Assembly: GCA_947095585.1 (NCBI GenBank)
Contig: OX352762.1
Span: forward strand, 31,224,669-31,288,668
Source: Nephrocerus scutellatus
Taxonomy: Eukaryota; Arthropoda; Insecta; Diptera; Pipunculidae
Direction of reading: 5' to 3'
DNA: 64,000 bases
Shown piece after piece: positions 45,240 through 56,724 of the stretch (position 1 is its first letter; the number at the start of each line of letters is the position of its first letter). The notes under the pieces are model-generated. The model had not been told where the DNA came from and did no database searches. It worked only from the letters and a program-made list of their open reading frames with translations. Made by a program: the position numbers and the translations under genes.

Positions 45240-45570
45240 CATTACTTTATTTTAACACGTGGTTTTTCAGATCATGGGACATCTCGTGCTCTGTTATGAA
45301 ATCCAAGCCCAATATGCATTCATATGTAATGCTGGCAACAATAACCCGATGAGAAAACCGTATTCCTCCAAACATAACACTACAGGAGCACTCTCCTTGA
45401 GTTACTGCTACTTCACCTGTCGCTGTCCTCAAATTATAACGAAATACTTTTTCCACTTGACCTTTGGACTCGGGATTAACAACTGAACTAGAAGCTCATG
45501 TATCCAAGGTAAACGTACATGGTTTTCCTTCTAACACACCACTAACAACCAAGCTGTTGCTATCCTTTCA
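45240..45570 (-). pseudogene. Gypsy aspartic protease fragment
   Basis: The minus strand reads VVSGVLEGKPCTFTLDT then a stop and ASSSVVNP near 45545-45470: the active-site D-T/S-G-A region with the codon after DT turned into a stop. Then come KGQVEKVFRYNLRTATGEVA near 45475-45410 and YECILGLDFI near 45310-45280, the ILG.DF element that closes retropepsin domains. Gag should lie further upstream (higher coordinates), but the sequence there is a Rep-A scrap followed by the LTR, so gag is deleted. Confidence 0.8.
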
Positions 45571-45589
45571 AATTTTGGCAAAGTTTGAA

Positions 45590-45680
45590 TAAAATCGGGC
45601 TTAAGCAAGTGGGTTTAAAATTGATCACAAGACTCTGCCCACCAGCCAGCCAGCGAAGTTAATATAGAGAATTTAAAAAT
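45590..45680 (+). repeat. Rep-A 3' end fragment
   Basis: TTTGAATAAAATCGGGCTTA, GTGGGTTTAAAATTGATCAC, CACCAGCCAGCCAGCGAAGT, TAATA, then TAGAGAATTTA at 45665-45675. It occupies the place where the gypsy primer-binding site and gag would be. Confidence 0.8.
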
Positions 45681-45682
45681 TA

Positions 45683-46141
45683 ACTAAAGTTCACAAATTA
45701 CACTGGTGATAACTTTAAATGTACACAAAACATTTATTACAACAATACTTGTACTTCACTATACTCTTTCTGCAAGAGCTTTTCAACTGCACTGGTTGAA
45801 TTCCAAATAAAAACTAACTAATGTTTCCTCTGCAACGAACGCCACCTTTTATACTCATTGAAAAGACCAGAATATTGTAGCCTTATTCGGTTATTTACAA
45901 CTAACGATGCTTAATGTGTCTTAAAGTCCGTTATATTTCAAACAATCTAATTCAGCCTAAAAGTATGCTATACAAAGTTGCTTCTTTCTAATTCCTATTA
46001 AGATAGGTAAGGTATAAAACTAGGATTTGAACCACAAATTTCTGAACATTGCCCAAAAAATAAACCTGGACGATTAATAAAGAAATTAGTTTGATTTAGT
46101 CGCCCAGGTGTTCCATCAATTTTTAATGCCTATTTTTAGTA
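45683..46141 (-). repeat. Gypsy-type element, 5' LTR remnant
   Basis: Direct-repeat partner of 41171-41705, with the same ordered blocks. It lacks the middle part of the other LTR. Relative to it, it contains about 110 extra bases between CTAATTCC (45995-46002) and CCTATTTTTAGTA (46129-46141). Confidence 0.72.
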
Positions 46142-48155
46142 TCGAACACACATTCCCAGATTAATTTTGCATTGCGCATAACCGGTTTAGCAGAAAAACC
46201 GGTTTTGGTCGTGTGAAAAATAGCGTACATTACTCGGAGAAAAGTGCTCACGATAAACTCCACTTTCCTCGCTCGTTATGTAATACTCGTATACTATTCC
46301 GCAAGGCAATTGTATTCGCATTCTCAAAACAGGACACAAGATCATATTGCACTTTTGTTGCGATGACGTATGATACAGATTCCATATTGTATGACATATC
46401 ATTAATAGTTGTAGGATGTGATAAGGCAAAGAACACTTCATTGACCATAAACCATAGAAAAAATAAAACGTTTTGAATCCTTACATTGAAGGGTAAATAA
46501 GCATTGTAATCATCAATCTGCTACAGAAGAAAACAAACCATTTCACGTATCGTGTAATATTGTAGAACGAAGGTAACTATGTCACAACAGCCAATCTGAA
46601 ATAAGATAAAGATTCTGCCAACCAAATATAAATAGTGTATAAGAGATGGGTGCACTGACAAAAAAGGCATTATACAAACAAAAAGGAAGCACGTTGCACT
46701 TCTTTGGCTAGGAGATGTGTACCCTGTACTGTAACCCTAAAATAATAAGAATTCACAGGAGCATAACTTAATAAAAAATACTTTTTGGGTTAAACATCAT
46801 AGAAATGATTATTTCTTGCAAGGACTAAGTAACATGAAATTTCTCTGAGTGTAAAAGGACTAAACCACTTAGCGACATAACTGAATGGCCACTCATCGAC
46901 TGACCATCAATATCCTTCTTTAGTTTCGTGTTGTTTTTCTTTCGTATACAAGCAGAACAATAAAACCTTTAACAAGACATCCCTTTGCAACCACACAAAC
47001 TGGTAGTGTTAACCAAGCACAGTGCATTTCCTTGAGTCGAACAGGAGTATCCCAAATTTATAAAAATATGAGGTGGTTTACGTACAGGCGTAACATAATG
47101 TGTTGTTTGCATAGTAAATGAGATTTAGTGCTCCGCATACTTAAAATCATATCACAACGACATGTGAACACTGAGACGATATATTTTTTTTCTGAGCCTG
47201 ATGAATTGTCACTGTGCAAAAAAATTGAAAAGAAAAGACATTGCACAACAACATCTGAATAAACAAGAGATTCAACTTAGTTTTTCTTTAATGAGAAAAG
47301 TAATACAATATGTATATTGGATTGTAGTAGTAGAGGAAGAATTTATATACCTTCCATAAGGAGGCCAAAACTGAGAACTGGGATTTCAGAACCGAAAAAC
47401 TTTCTTCTTTTCATTTGCATTGATTTTTTTTAAAAAATATATGCATTTGTTGTTTGGAGGAATGCAAAAAGGAAATCACCCACCATAGATACTGCTCTAA
47501 ATTACTAATTTGAACTTTATGCTGTATTAGTTTAATGTAAGTATGTAAAATAATAATGTAACGTAGCTACTTATTTCCGGCACATTCAAAATCGTAGTAA
47601 TATGTATTTTTGTTACTTTAAATATGGAAACAATATGGTACGTAGCTGCGTGTGAAAAAATCATTTTGTTTGTCGTTGTCACTCTCGTTGCTCATGAGTG
47701 TAATTCTATAATCATAATGGTTATTGTACGGAATAAAAGGATACTATATACGAACGTATATATATATATAGAATAAGTTACTGAGATATTGTATCGGAGT
47801 CACTGAGACGGAATATACGTGTAACACAGAAAATGAGCAGAACATAACGACGCAAACTGCAAGTTTGCATAAAGCAGCCGAAGGCGTTAGGTGGGTTTCG
47901 AATTCGAATCTCTCCTTTCCTTTTTTGTGTTTATTGTCATTGCACAATGGACCACTAGTTTAAGAATTAAGTTAATTGATATATTTTAGATTTAAGTAGT
48001 AGGGTCATTTTAAAAATAGTAGATACATTTTGACATTAAATTATGTTTTTCCAAGAAAATTGATGGCGGCGTTGTGAAAATTAATTATATTTTAATTATT
48101 CCGTTTGTCACCCGTTACAAGTGTTAGCGCCGGTCTTATTCTTAAGCTAATTTGT
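46142..48155. other. Intergenic or intronic sequence with a 26-bp repeat
   Basis: About 2 kb. Open frames of 66-87 codons overlap on both strands at 46187-46476, but none has a motif I recognise. AATAAGTTACTGAGATATTG plus TATCGG at 47772-47797 recurs exactly at 49044-49069. Confidence 0.45.
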
Positions 48156-48176
48156 ATTTGTATAGCGTGGGCCCCG

Positions 48177-48187
48177 TGGCTCAGCGG
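48177..48187 (+). promoter_or_regulatory. Pol III A box in SINE
   Basis: TGGCTCAGCGG matches the tRNA A-box consensus and sits 34 bases before the B box. Confidence 0.75.
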
Positions 48188-48221
48188 ATAGGAGCATGGA
48201 CTGCTGAGCAGGGGGGTTCAT

Positions 48222-48232
48222 GGTTCGAATCC
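48222..48232 (+). promoter_or_regulatory. Pol III B box in SINE
   Basis: GGTTCGAATCC matches the tRNA B-box consensus exactly. Confidence 0.8.
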
Positions 48233-48440
48233 CAGTAACACCAAAGTATTTTTCACGGTGTCCCACCTCTCGCGAAAGTTTCTCAATTCGCCGTTCGGAT
48301 CCGGCATTAAATTGTAGGTCCCTACATTTGTGTGCAAAAATATGCATGCTCAACACAAATGGTTGCGAGAAGTCAGGCCTTGGACCGCATGGTCTGTGTC
48401 GCGCCGATATTATTATTATTATTATAATTTGTATAGCATG

Positions 48441-50189
48441 AGCACAGAGTCCGGGTATGTGTATAGGATAGGTTATTGGATATTTTATGGAATATTGTCA
48501 GTGGGTTGAACAATTTAACAATAATCTTTCTGTTTGTGTGGCGTGGAGGATATGACAGAAAGAAAGTTTTTTTTAAAGATAATAAGATATTTTTTAAAGC
48601 TTTTATTTACCTTCGATCTTGTTTAACTTTTCGTTTTCCAATTGTAATGAAATTTTGCACAAACATGTAGTCCGATGATGGACCTGAAATAAGGAAGCTT
48701 CACAAGTTTTTCTGTCTCAAATCTTATTATTGTTGCCGTCAGTAGATTTTTTAAAGATTCTCTAATTGGTAAAGTTGGTAAAAAAAAATTAAAATAACCG
48801 TAGGATAATGGATTAAGTACAAGGATTTCGATTTCGTGATGCTGCACGAAGTTCCAGGATTATCCCCAATAAAACATCTCGTTTATTTGATGCACGAGTA
48901 TTTTGTTGTCTTCGGTTTTTCATGTCGGCCAATATGAAGTGCTGCGGTGATGACAATTTTGTTTCGTCCTTTGATAATGTACAACCTGGCAACACACTAT
49001 AAGTAGGCATAGGTTGGGCATTAGAACGAATTGTTCAAAATGAAATAAGTTACTGAGATATTGTATCGGTGTGCGTGGTATTCGGCGCTTTATCCATTTG
49101 CAGCGCTGACTGATGATAAACTATAAAAACAAAGCGATGCGTGATGTGAGCGCCACAAAAAATCACGGGATAATGGTTCTTACAAAATACATTGTTATTT
49201 AACTTCATGCTGTGAAAATGGGTGTCGGCGACTAGTTTTCATCGTCTGCACACAGCATCAGCTTGCAGAACAATTGAGTGTGTAACACCTTGAATGCATT
49301 GACAGAACATGAAAAATAGTTATCACATCCTGTAACGTGGACTCAGGCAACTATGTTCGTCAACATCACGTAAACTATATATGACGAGTTTTCGCATAAT
49401 GAATCGATGTTTTATGATAATTACTTACAAACGCGCACAACAAGGTTTTCTCTATGAGTGCTTCTTGAATATTTTTTATGGTTAAGATATACATCTCAAT
49501 TTGTCACCCCGGTCACCACTCATCGCACATGTCACAGAATTAATTTTAAACTAACCGCACATCCTATATAATCGAATTCATTAATTCGGAACTGGGCGAA
49601 GGAAGGATTTTACGTTTTAAAGGACTTTTTGCCGCATTAAAATAAAAGAACGTTTGAAGTTTTTGATATTTGCTAGGCGAAAGCAATCACCATTATATGA
49701 AATCTTGATGATATAATGGTGCACTCTGTGTAAGAATAAATTAATTTCCCTCACGGATATTTTCAGGACTGTCGTCTAAAAAGGTAACATTAACTCAAAT
49801 TTACAATTTAAAAAAATTTCATTATTGTTTGAATTATATGTTAAGTCACCTTAGATGCGTATCTAAGTACCAAAGATATATTCATATAGAACTAAACAGA
49901 TTATGATTCCAAGCAAGTTATTGTTTCAAAAAATTATTTGTGTGTATTTAGTAAAGTAGAAAGCTGCACTTTGCAAATCAGAAATAAATAAATCAAGTCG
50001 ATTCATTCCCTTTAAACAACATTTTGTACACCCTGTATCTAATCCTTTTAAGATTAAAAAGTGTTTAGTCAAATTTCCCATATTAGGTTAAAAAATAAAA
50101 GAGGCGTCATCACTTCATAACGTTACATACCATATTTTTATAATGTCCATATAATTTTTTTTAACACAATAAAAAAATTTTGATTTTAG
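48441..50189. other. Intergenic or intronic sequence, second 26-bp repeat
   Basis: About 1.7 kb with no assigned gene. The second copy of the exact 26-bp repeat is at 49044-49069. Confidence 0.45.
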
Positions 50190-50505
50190 CACTAAAAAAT
50201 AAAAAAAAACCCATAAAAATTCAAATTTTTCTTGTAAATTCTCTAATCGGGGATACACACACACTCACTGCGTGCTCGTTTTATATGAATGAAACGCAGC
50301 GGTAGCGAACAGCGCAGCACAACCCGAGGTCCGAGGGGCCTCAAATTTTAATAGAAAGTATTCACCCTAAGTATATATGTGTGCAAAATTTCAATAAAAT
50401 CGGCCTTTTGGAAGTGGGTTAAAAATTGATCAGAATATCTGAACAGCCAGCCAGCCACCCAGCCAGCCACGTGCACGCGAAGTTAATATAGAGAATTTAA
50501 AAAGG
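50190..50505 (+). repeat. Rep-A interspersed repeat, short copy with both inverted ends
   Basis: A-run, AACCCATAAAAATTCAAATT, TTTCTTG, TAAATTCTCTA at 50235-50245 and a CA microsatellite near 50255. The internal module is cut to one unit (CCTCAAATTTTAATAGAAAG). The end reads AGCCAGCCACCCAGCCAGCC, ACGTGCACGCGAAGTTAATA and TAGAGAATTTA at 50489-50499. The inverted ends are exact and 265 bp apart. Confidence 0.85.
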
Positions 50506-51482
50506 AAGAATTTTGTTATAGAGAAAAGTTAACAAAAATAGTTTATCAGTTTATCAAAAGTTAAAAAAAATTATTCAGTGCAACCTGTTATCTGTTTGAC
50601 TGCTTGACGCCACATATAACTATACAGCTTAGACTCATATCTTGGAAACATTCGAGACCAATTCGCATTATCATCCTCATCATTATTTATCAAAACAAAT
50701 TACTAAAGGATTAGGTTTGTGAGAAATATTCTATTCATTGACCAGATTTACCGAATGACTTAAACTCAATGTAAAGTATGAATAATTGCCTTATGGAAAC
50801 GCTATAGGGGGCGAAGCAATAATGAACCCTTTTCAAAAATTCCTAAAATGTTAAGCTACATTTTTGGTGAAAAAATATTTTTTTAAAGGATTAAGTGGTT
50901 TGTTTGAGCTACAGGTTTAACACAAGAGGGTGCGTCTTTATAGAATTATGATAACTGATCGAACATTACAGAATCTATAGTTATCCCTATATACACATAC
51001 ATTGCGTATACACTGCAGTAAAATAGAATAGATAAAATGACACGAAAACAGGTTGACATACCTGAAATCCTGAAATCGAACCGAAACCGAATCCTTAAAC
51101 CTTTTTTTCTCATTTGGATTGGTGTGCATCGTTTCGGAATTTGTTCCCATCATGTGGCTGATATTAAGAATCAGCTTGCACAATTTGTGTCCTTTCGTTA
51201 CATTTTGTTTTAAATAAGGTTGACATTTGTTTGACAGACTGTAATTGGGTTTACAGAGAAGGACGCTGTGACAGCTAGTGAACCTTGTTGGATACTTGTT
51301 ATGATTGATGAGAAAGGATTGAAAATTATTTTCCCGGCAAGGGTTCAGTAGGAACTTATTGATTAGGCCATTAGGCGTAGAGGTATTTGTATAATGTTTG
51401 GATACAAATAAGTAAAAATTATTTTGGAAATTTGAATGAAATGTTATTTATAAAAACTTTACTGACCGTTTTATATACATAA
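50506..51482. other. Intergenic or intronic sequence, nothing recognised
   Basis: About 1 kb with no feature that I can support. Confidence 0.4.
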
Positions 51483-52175
51483 CTAGCTGTTCCCGGGCGC
51501 TTTGCTACCCGCACACATGAACCCACGGGGTGACGGGAGTACTATAGCCTATAACCTTCCCTCACCTGCCAATAATTTACGTTGAAATTTTTTTAAAAAT
51601 ACGTTTGTAAATCTCATGTTAAAATTTTACTTTCTCCCCTTCCATCTATACCTATAACTTTCCCGTACCAGCCAATAATATATCTAGCGGAAATACCCGG
51701 CGTTTCCCGACTGCCCCATCCCACTGACCCCCACCAAGTTAACACCCGCCCACTGACACTACACCCACTGACCTCCCGCCCACTGACCCCCGCCCACTGA
51801 CCCACCGCCATCTGACCGCCAGCCCACGGACCTCTGACCTCAGATGACCACCTATTCACAGACCAAACGCACCCACTGAACTCACACCAACTGACCAACC
51901 CACCAACTGACCACCTCACCAGCACAGAAAACTATAGAATAAGTTTGAACGCGATTGGTATAAAACCACTATGCAAAGTTTGAACGCGATCGATTCCTAA
52001 AAACATGCAATTTGTAAAAAAAATCGTATGGTGACCCCTTGACCTAAGAGTCTGACCACTTTCAAAATTTGCCTATTAAGTGCCTTTTATGGTAGGAAAC
52101 CCATATGCAAAGTTAGAACGCGATCGGTTGAAGGGTTTGGCAGTCTATACCGGACATACATACACACATACATGA
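51483..52175 (+). repeat. Rep-C type element with internal minisatellite
   Basis: The head is AACTAGCTGTTCCCGGGCGC, then TTTGCTACCCGCACACATGA, close to the head at 10.98 kb. It is followed by CCTATAACCTTCCC and ACCAGCCAATAATATATCTA. In the middle is a degenerate C-rich minisatellite. The 3' part has two related modules, TATGCAAAGTTTGAACGCGA near 51970 and TATGCAAAGTTAGAACGCGA near 52107. It ends CTATACCGGACATACATACA. The minus-strand 103-codon open frame over the C-rich part (Trp, Gly, Ser and Val rich) is a product of the minisatellite, not a gene. Confidence 0.7.
51712..51925 (+). repeat. Degenerate CCCACTGACC minisatellite
   Basis: About 20 imperfect units of 8-13 bases built on CCCACTGACC (for example CCCATCCCACTGACCCCCAC, then CGCCCACTGACCCCCGCCCA). 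It is inside the Rep-C type element. Confidence 0.8.
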
Positions 52176-52799
52176 TGATGTTGTTGATTAAATGGTTGAC
52201 AAATAAAGAAGTATGTTTGAGTGATTTTCATGCATACACATGTAGTCCGAAACTATTTTTTACGAAACATAACTCGAAAGATTATTTCTTTTAAAAAGCT
52301 AAATGTCACATTCGTCAGGAAACAAGCAGACTTCTAACATCTACTACTGCGACATTCGGGGTTAAAAATGTAAAAGACATTTTTAGAAGTTATTGCTTCA
52401 AATGCTGACAAATAAAATTATTGACAAATTCAAATTATTATTATTAAGCAATATGTGAATAATCCTCAATTATGTACGACAGAGATTTTAATTGGTTGGA
52501 TCAACAACAATTTGTAAAATGATTGTCAAGCAAAAAGGTACAAAAATCATCAAACTATGTTTTATGAGATTTACAGAAGAGGTCGTAACAATGTAAGATA
52601 AGAAATTTCGTTGTCAAACGTGCAGTCAGTTCCTTATAATGTGTGGCGATGGACAATCTTAAAATGAAAAAAACTACACAATTTTATAAATTGTATTAAC
52701 AATGGATTCTGTATTGTTAATGTGCAATATTTATAACACTCTAACAATAAATAAGCTCTCAAACATTTAACTTAAAATATATCAAAAACATGAAACTAC
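52176..52799. other. Unassigned AT-rich sequence
   Basis: No recognised feature. Confidence 0.4.
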
Positions 52800-52882
52800 T
52801 CTGGAATAAAATAAGCTCCCGCAAAAAATCTCTCCACGCACCGGTTCCAATTTCGAGCCGATGTCATCCAGTTTTGTATCCC
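52800..52882 (-). mobile_element. RTE-like LINE scrap, C-terminal segment
   Basis: About 80 bp whose inverse complement reads through F(R/G)DTKLDDIGSKLEP and the ERFFAG region, matching 59.88-59.95 kb. CCAGTTTTGTATCCCTAAA and GAGCCGATGTCATCCAG align with 57.63-57.65 and 25.58-25.61 kb. Confidence 0.65.
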
Positions 52883-53429
52883 TAAAATAATTGTGTTGGG
52901 TGAAGAAAATTCGGCATTGAGACCATTGGTTCATTGTACTCAGCCGCTAACTAACTATTCAATTCAGTTGTGCACTTTATGTAAATATGTCGATCATATT
53001 CCAACAGTCATTTCTAAAAACTATTGCAAGCTCGAAGGGCGAAGGAATTTGTTTTCCAGCATGCGTGTGTTTGTTTGCATGTGAGCTTGCCCACTCGTAT
53101 ATCTCGACTTCTAACAACTAGAATTTGCTAGGACTTATTTTAAAACAGTTGTTTGGCGCTTGGCTTGCGATAGCATTATTTTAAGATTTATTTTAGACTG
53201 AATTACAATTATCCATATGGCGAGCTGAGAAGCTCCGCTTTAATATTTTAAAATAATTCGGTGTATGTATAAAGTGCAATAAACAAAATTCAAAAGTCTC
53301 AACAAAATAATCACAATTTATATTCACAATTTAAATACCCATAGCATATCTATCTTCACTCAAATCCAACATAGATTCTGGACATGTGGGTGGATTAGAT
53401 GCAATGATTGTTCAAAGTTTATAAGCAGA
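52883..53429. other. Unassigned sequence
   Basis: No recognised feature. Confidence 0.35.
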
Positions 53430-53900
53430 TAGCCATGCCTGGAATCTCCATAAGAGTGGCCGTTCAGTTCATTTCAATTTTCTTTCAATATTAGTGGTGA
53501 CATCAAAAATGTTATCGACTTCTATATAAGGCCGAGATTGGAAAGAGGGCCACTCTATATTCCAGCCAGCATGCATACAGAGTGGGCAGATCTACGGGAA
53601 CCACACTGTAAGAGCATACGGAAGGTATAGAGCTATTCCTTGTTTAAATTACAGGAGCCATGAGTACCTGCCATACAACAGGTATGGATACAATTTTTGG
53701 GCTACTACACAAAGTGGTAGAAAGTAAATTGAATTGAGATTGCTAAAAAGCTATTAGCATTCTCCACAACAAGAAGTGTGCAGCCTTATGGCCTGTCATC
53801 TTCTTCTAGATTTGGTAATACGTTGCATTAAACATCGGACTTATTCATTAAAAACCGTTTGGAAGCAGAAGTTCTACTTGACTTGGATCTTGACAATGAG
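53430..53900 (+). mobile_element. LOA/R1-like LINE fragment, RT fingers
   Basis: Reads IDFYIRPRLERGPLY near 53517-53563, then after a one-base frame change SQHAYRVGRSTGTTL near 53565-53610 and a weaker EHTEGIELFLV. The block HAY..GRST.TAL is typical of the RT fingers of LOA/R1-type LINEs, where a companion region with FDIEGAFDN follows. Here that part is unreadable. Downstream, GLLHKVVESKLN may be the later 'VEAKL' block. Stops and frameshifts are dense. Confidence 0.55.
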
Positions 53901-55344
53901 ATGATTACATAATAAATATAGGAGAACAATTATAATTAAATATATTTTTTAAAGCCATTTCTATAAACTATAAAGCGTGGGAATGTTTTGTGCTGTCTTT
54001 TCGAGTACAAAATAATCTATAATCCCGAGCTGCTAGATGGGACCAATCAGACGTCGCTCTAAACGAACTCTTATCGTGTATAAAGAAGGGCAATCAAACT
54101 ATAAAACGCTAACCTGACAACAACAATTCGTTATTGATCGAATTTTATAAATCCACTTATTTTAGGTTGGCGTAGGTTGTTACTTCATTAATTTCTTTAT
54201 CTTCATTTTTTTAAAACTACCAAAAAAATATTTGAAATAGGACTACTACTTTAAGTAGCAGTGCGTTCATATAAATCAATTGTTTGTCTGCGAAAATTAG
54301 TTTGAAATTATCTCATGATAACCCGCGAATGGAGCAAGTTGCCAGACGTTATTAGTCGCCACTGTATCAACCCAGTGAAAGTGCATTTCCGGAATTATTT
54401 GCATTATTATCATTATCATTATCAATTGGGCGGGCTAGTCGCGCCAGTACTGACGCCAGAATGACAATAAATTGATGACGGAACTGCAATAATAATAAAT
54501 CCATCGCAGGCAAAAGCCAGTTGTGATAATGTCGAAAAATCTAAAGAAGAAACCGATTGGGCAAGTTCAAAATAGCAAGGCACATAATTCTATATCAGCA
54601 AATCGAAGTGTTCTTTGTGCCGCAGCACGTAGCAAGTCATTACAATTTGGTAATTGTCCATGAGCGTAAGTATGTAGCTATATGCAATTAAGAATGACGG
54701 CCTATTATGGGAATGCCATGTTTAAGTGAACACTGATACGTAGTTTACTCAAAAAATCCAGTTTTTGACCGCAGTTATATATTTCAAAATGCAAAAGCAA
54801 ATAAACAAAATACAACAATGTTAATAATGTTTGCCAAAAATTTGACAAGTTTTATCACTTACTCACAATTTTCAATACGACGAAAGAAAAGTCAGTGTAT
54901 GCACATTTACATGTCGGGGATAATGTCAAATTTGATACTGCCTCTAAGGCATGTTATCATAATACTTCTTCTACCAATAAAATTCGCGTATCTATAGTCA
55001 AACAAGTCTAGCGGCGTTGCATCGTTCGTAATATTGTTGTAATTGTAATTCACTAGCTCAAGAAGATTGACTCATTACACGTATCTTAATGTTATCACAA
55101 TACATACCTATATCATCAAATTCATATTAGGACGTACAATTATCGAATTTTTGTAAATTGTAAAAGTATAGACATTTCGTTGAAATTGTATAGTCAACAA
55201 CAAATGGAGGATAAAGAATATAGAAATATAGAAGTGCGGCTTAGATCGAATTCAAATCTTTGCTCTGCATTTGTGAACAAACATGGGTATTTTAAAGGCC
55301 TTCAGTTATTATCACTCGAGTCAAAGTTATTCTGCTTCAGCAAG
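53901..55344. other. Intergenic or intronic sequence, nothing recognised
   Basis: About 1.4 kb. An ATTATC simple run lies near 54403-54425. Confidence 0.4.
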
Positions 55345-55620
55345 CGAGATAATAATAGTAATATTCGGCGCGACAGACCATTGCGGTCCTAGGCCTTGCT
55401 TCTCGCAACCATTTGTGTTGAGCATGTATTTTTTGCACACAAATGGAGGGGACCAATTTAATGCCGGATCCGAACGGCGAATTGATAAGCATTTCGAGAC
55501 AAGTATATTACTCTCGAAACACTTGTCACCCATTCGAGAGAGGTGGGACACCGTGAAAAATACTTTTGGTGTTGCTGGGATTCGAACAACGAACCCCCTG
55601 CTTTGCTGTCGAAACAGCAA
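55345..55620 (-). repeat. tRNA-derived SINE, minus strand
   Basis: Left edge AATAATAGTAATATTCGGCG, then CGACAGACCATTGCGGTCCT, TTCTCGCAACCATTTGTGTT, CACAAATGGAGGGGACCAAT, GCCGGATCCGAACGGCGAAT, ACTTGTCACCCATTCGAGAG, TGCTGGGATTCGAACAACGA and ACCCCCTGCT. The A-box end of the tRNA-like head is replaced by unrelated sequence at about 55605. Confidence 0.88.
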
Positions 55621-55879
55621 TCGAGAAGTTGCGGTGGACTAGGAATGGTGCCTTACAAAAATAAGAATAAGACATATATTACAGGCTTTTAAGTCAGCAA
55701 AAGAATGAAACCTTCCGTTATTGTAAATAAACGGCTATGCACCCGAATGCGCAGTTCGGGAAAAATTAAAGAAAAAAGGCTTCATTAACGTTCACGCACC
55801 TGCAGATGATTCCCTAAAAGTCGGCGATGAAAATGATTCTGAAATGATCGCGTACATTGGGCTTGATTCGCAACTGCTA
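55621..55879. other. Spacer
   Basis: No recognised feature; leads into the ORF1-like fragment. Confidence 0.35.
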
Positions 55880-56600
55880 TCGCCTCCGGGTTCACCTTTT
55901 ACGGGAAGGGAGTATGCTGCCTCTAAACTCACCTCTTGCTAGGGTAAAAGGTTGTGATCCTAAACAACCTAGGTGTGAGGCGGGTCACGGTAAATGACAG
56001 CAAATGGGCCGTATCAAGGTATCATGCGACCAGGGCCGATAATCGACCAGGCTGGGGGACCATACATAGCCGTCACTACCAGAGCCATCCAGATCCATGG
56101 TGGATCTCAAGGCCCCAAAGCCAGGCACCAGTGCCACCAACAAAGTGGAATGCAGAAGAAACAGCCAGAGACTTAGGGCTGAAAATCAAAAGATCTCAGG
56201 AAGAGGTGGAAGCCAAAAGCAGTAAAAAGGCTAAAATTCAAGCGGAGACTCCACCGGTGGCTCTTAAGACACACAAAACGAAATCGTTTAGTGACGTCAT
56301 TAAATAGCATGAGCTGATACTAGCCGCCATTGACTGTATTCATGGGGAAAAGTCGAAGCTAGTGTATAACGAACTAAACTCCGTTTTCCTAGAGGTTCTG
56401 AGAAGGAATCCAGGACATACCCCCTCCTGCAGAGATGCATGTTGGCATCAGAGACACTCTAAGCTGACGACGTGCTCCGACCTGAGATCGGGTGAAACCA
56501 CCACCACCACTAGAGGTGTCCTACCATTATTATTCGCCTCAGCGACACCGAAAATTGTAGAATCAACACTTATATGTTGATAACCTCCCCACCTCCGCAA
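55880..56600 (+). mobile_element. LINE ORF1-like fragment (DUF4780-like region) and flank
   Basis: A frame of 117 codons (55954-56307) ends with TARDLGLKIKRSQEEVEAKS and SFSDVIK. After a stop it continues HELILAAIDCIHGEKSKLVY, NELNSVFLEVLRRNPGHTPS, CRDACWHQRHSKLTTCSDLR and SGE. The order (basic region, 'F..V(I/L)K', 'L..A(L/I)ID', 'PSC.DA.W..G..K...C.D.RS') matches the domain often called DUF4780 in ORF1 of insect LOA/R1-type LINEs. The region after RSG breaks off into AGAGGTGTCCTACC, the flank also seen at 9.27 kb. Its likely job was RNA binding. The family assignment is from memory of the motif, so moderate. Confidence 0.6.
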
Positions 56601-56724
56601 ATCAACCAACCACCCACCAGCTATATTGATTCCAGGTAATAAGTAATATGCATACCAGCAAGTTTGTTAAAATTGGTCAAGGCGTTCCAGAGTTAGTTTG
56701 GTACAAACATACACATATATAATC

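Larger units (their letters stand above)
48156..48440 (+). repeat. tRNA-derived SINE, best-preserved copy, with target duplication
   Basis: The body spans about 48167-48426. The tRNA-like head GGCCCCGTGGCTCAGCGGAT, AGGAGCATGGACTGCTGAGC, AGGGGGGTTCATGGTTCGAA, TCCCAGTAACACC carries Pol III A and B boxes about 34 bp apart. The body follows with ATTTTTCACGGTGTCCCACC, TCTCGCGAAAG, TCTCAATTCGCCGTTCGGAT, AAATTGTAGGTCCC and CATGCTCAACACAAATGGTT. The 3' end is GCGAGAAGTCAGGCCTTGGA, GGTCTGTGTCGCGCCGATAT and an ATT tail. ATTTGTATAGC at 48156-48166 is repeated at 48427-48437, and TG/G agreement continues to 14 bases with one mismatch. Compared with the 41.7-kb copy it lacks about 25 bases of the middle region. 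Confidence 0.93.

Noticed and set aside
46187..46476. Three overlapping open frames of 66-87 codons
   Set aside because: They lie on both strands over the same bases and none has a family motif; at most one could be real and I cannot choose.
47870..47925. GGGTTTCGAATTCGAATC as a tRNA or SINE B box
   Set aside because: No matching A box at the right distance and no SINE body follows.
48170..48240. True tRNA gene
   Set aside because: A and B boxes are present but the sequence continues into a repeated SINE body with an ATT tail and target duplication, and the acceptor stem does not close.
51614..51925. 103-codon frame rich in Trp, Gly, Ser and Val
   Set aside because: Reverse reading of the CCCACTGACC minisatellite; composition explains it.
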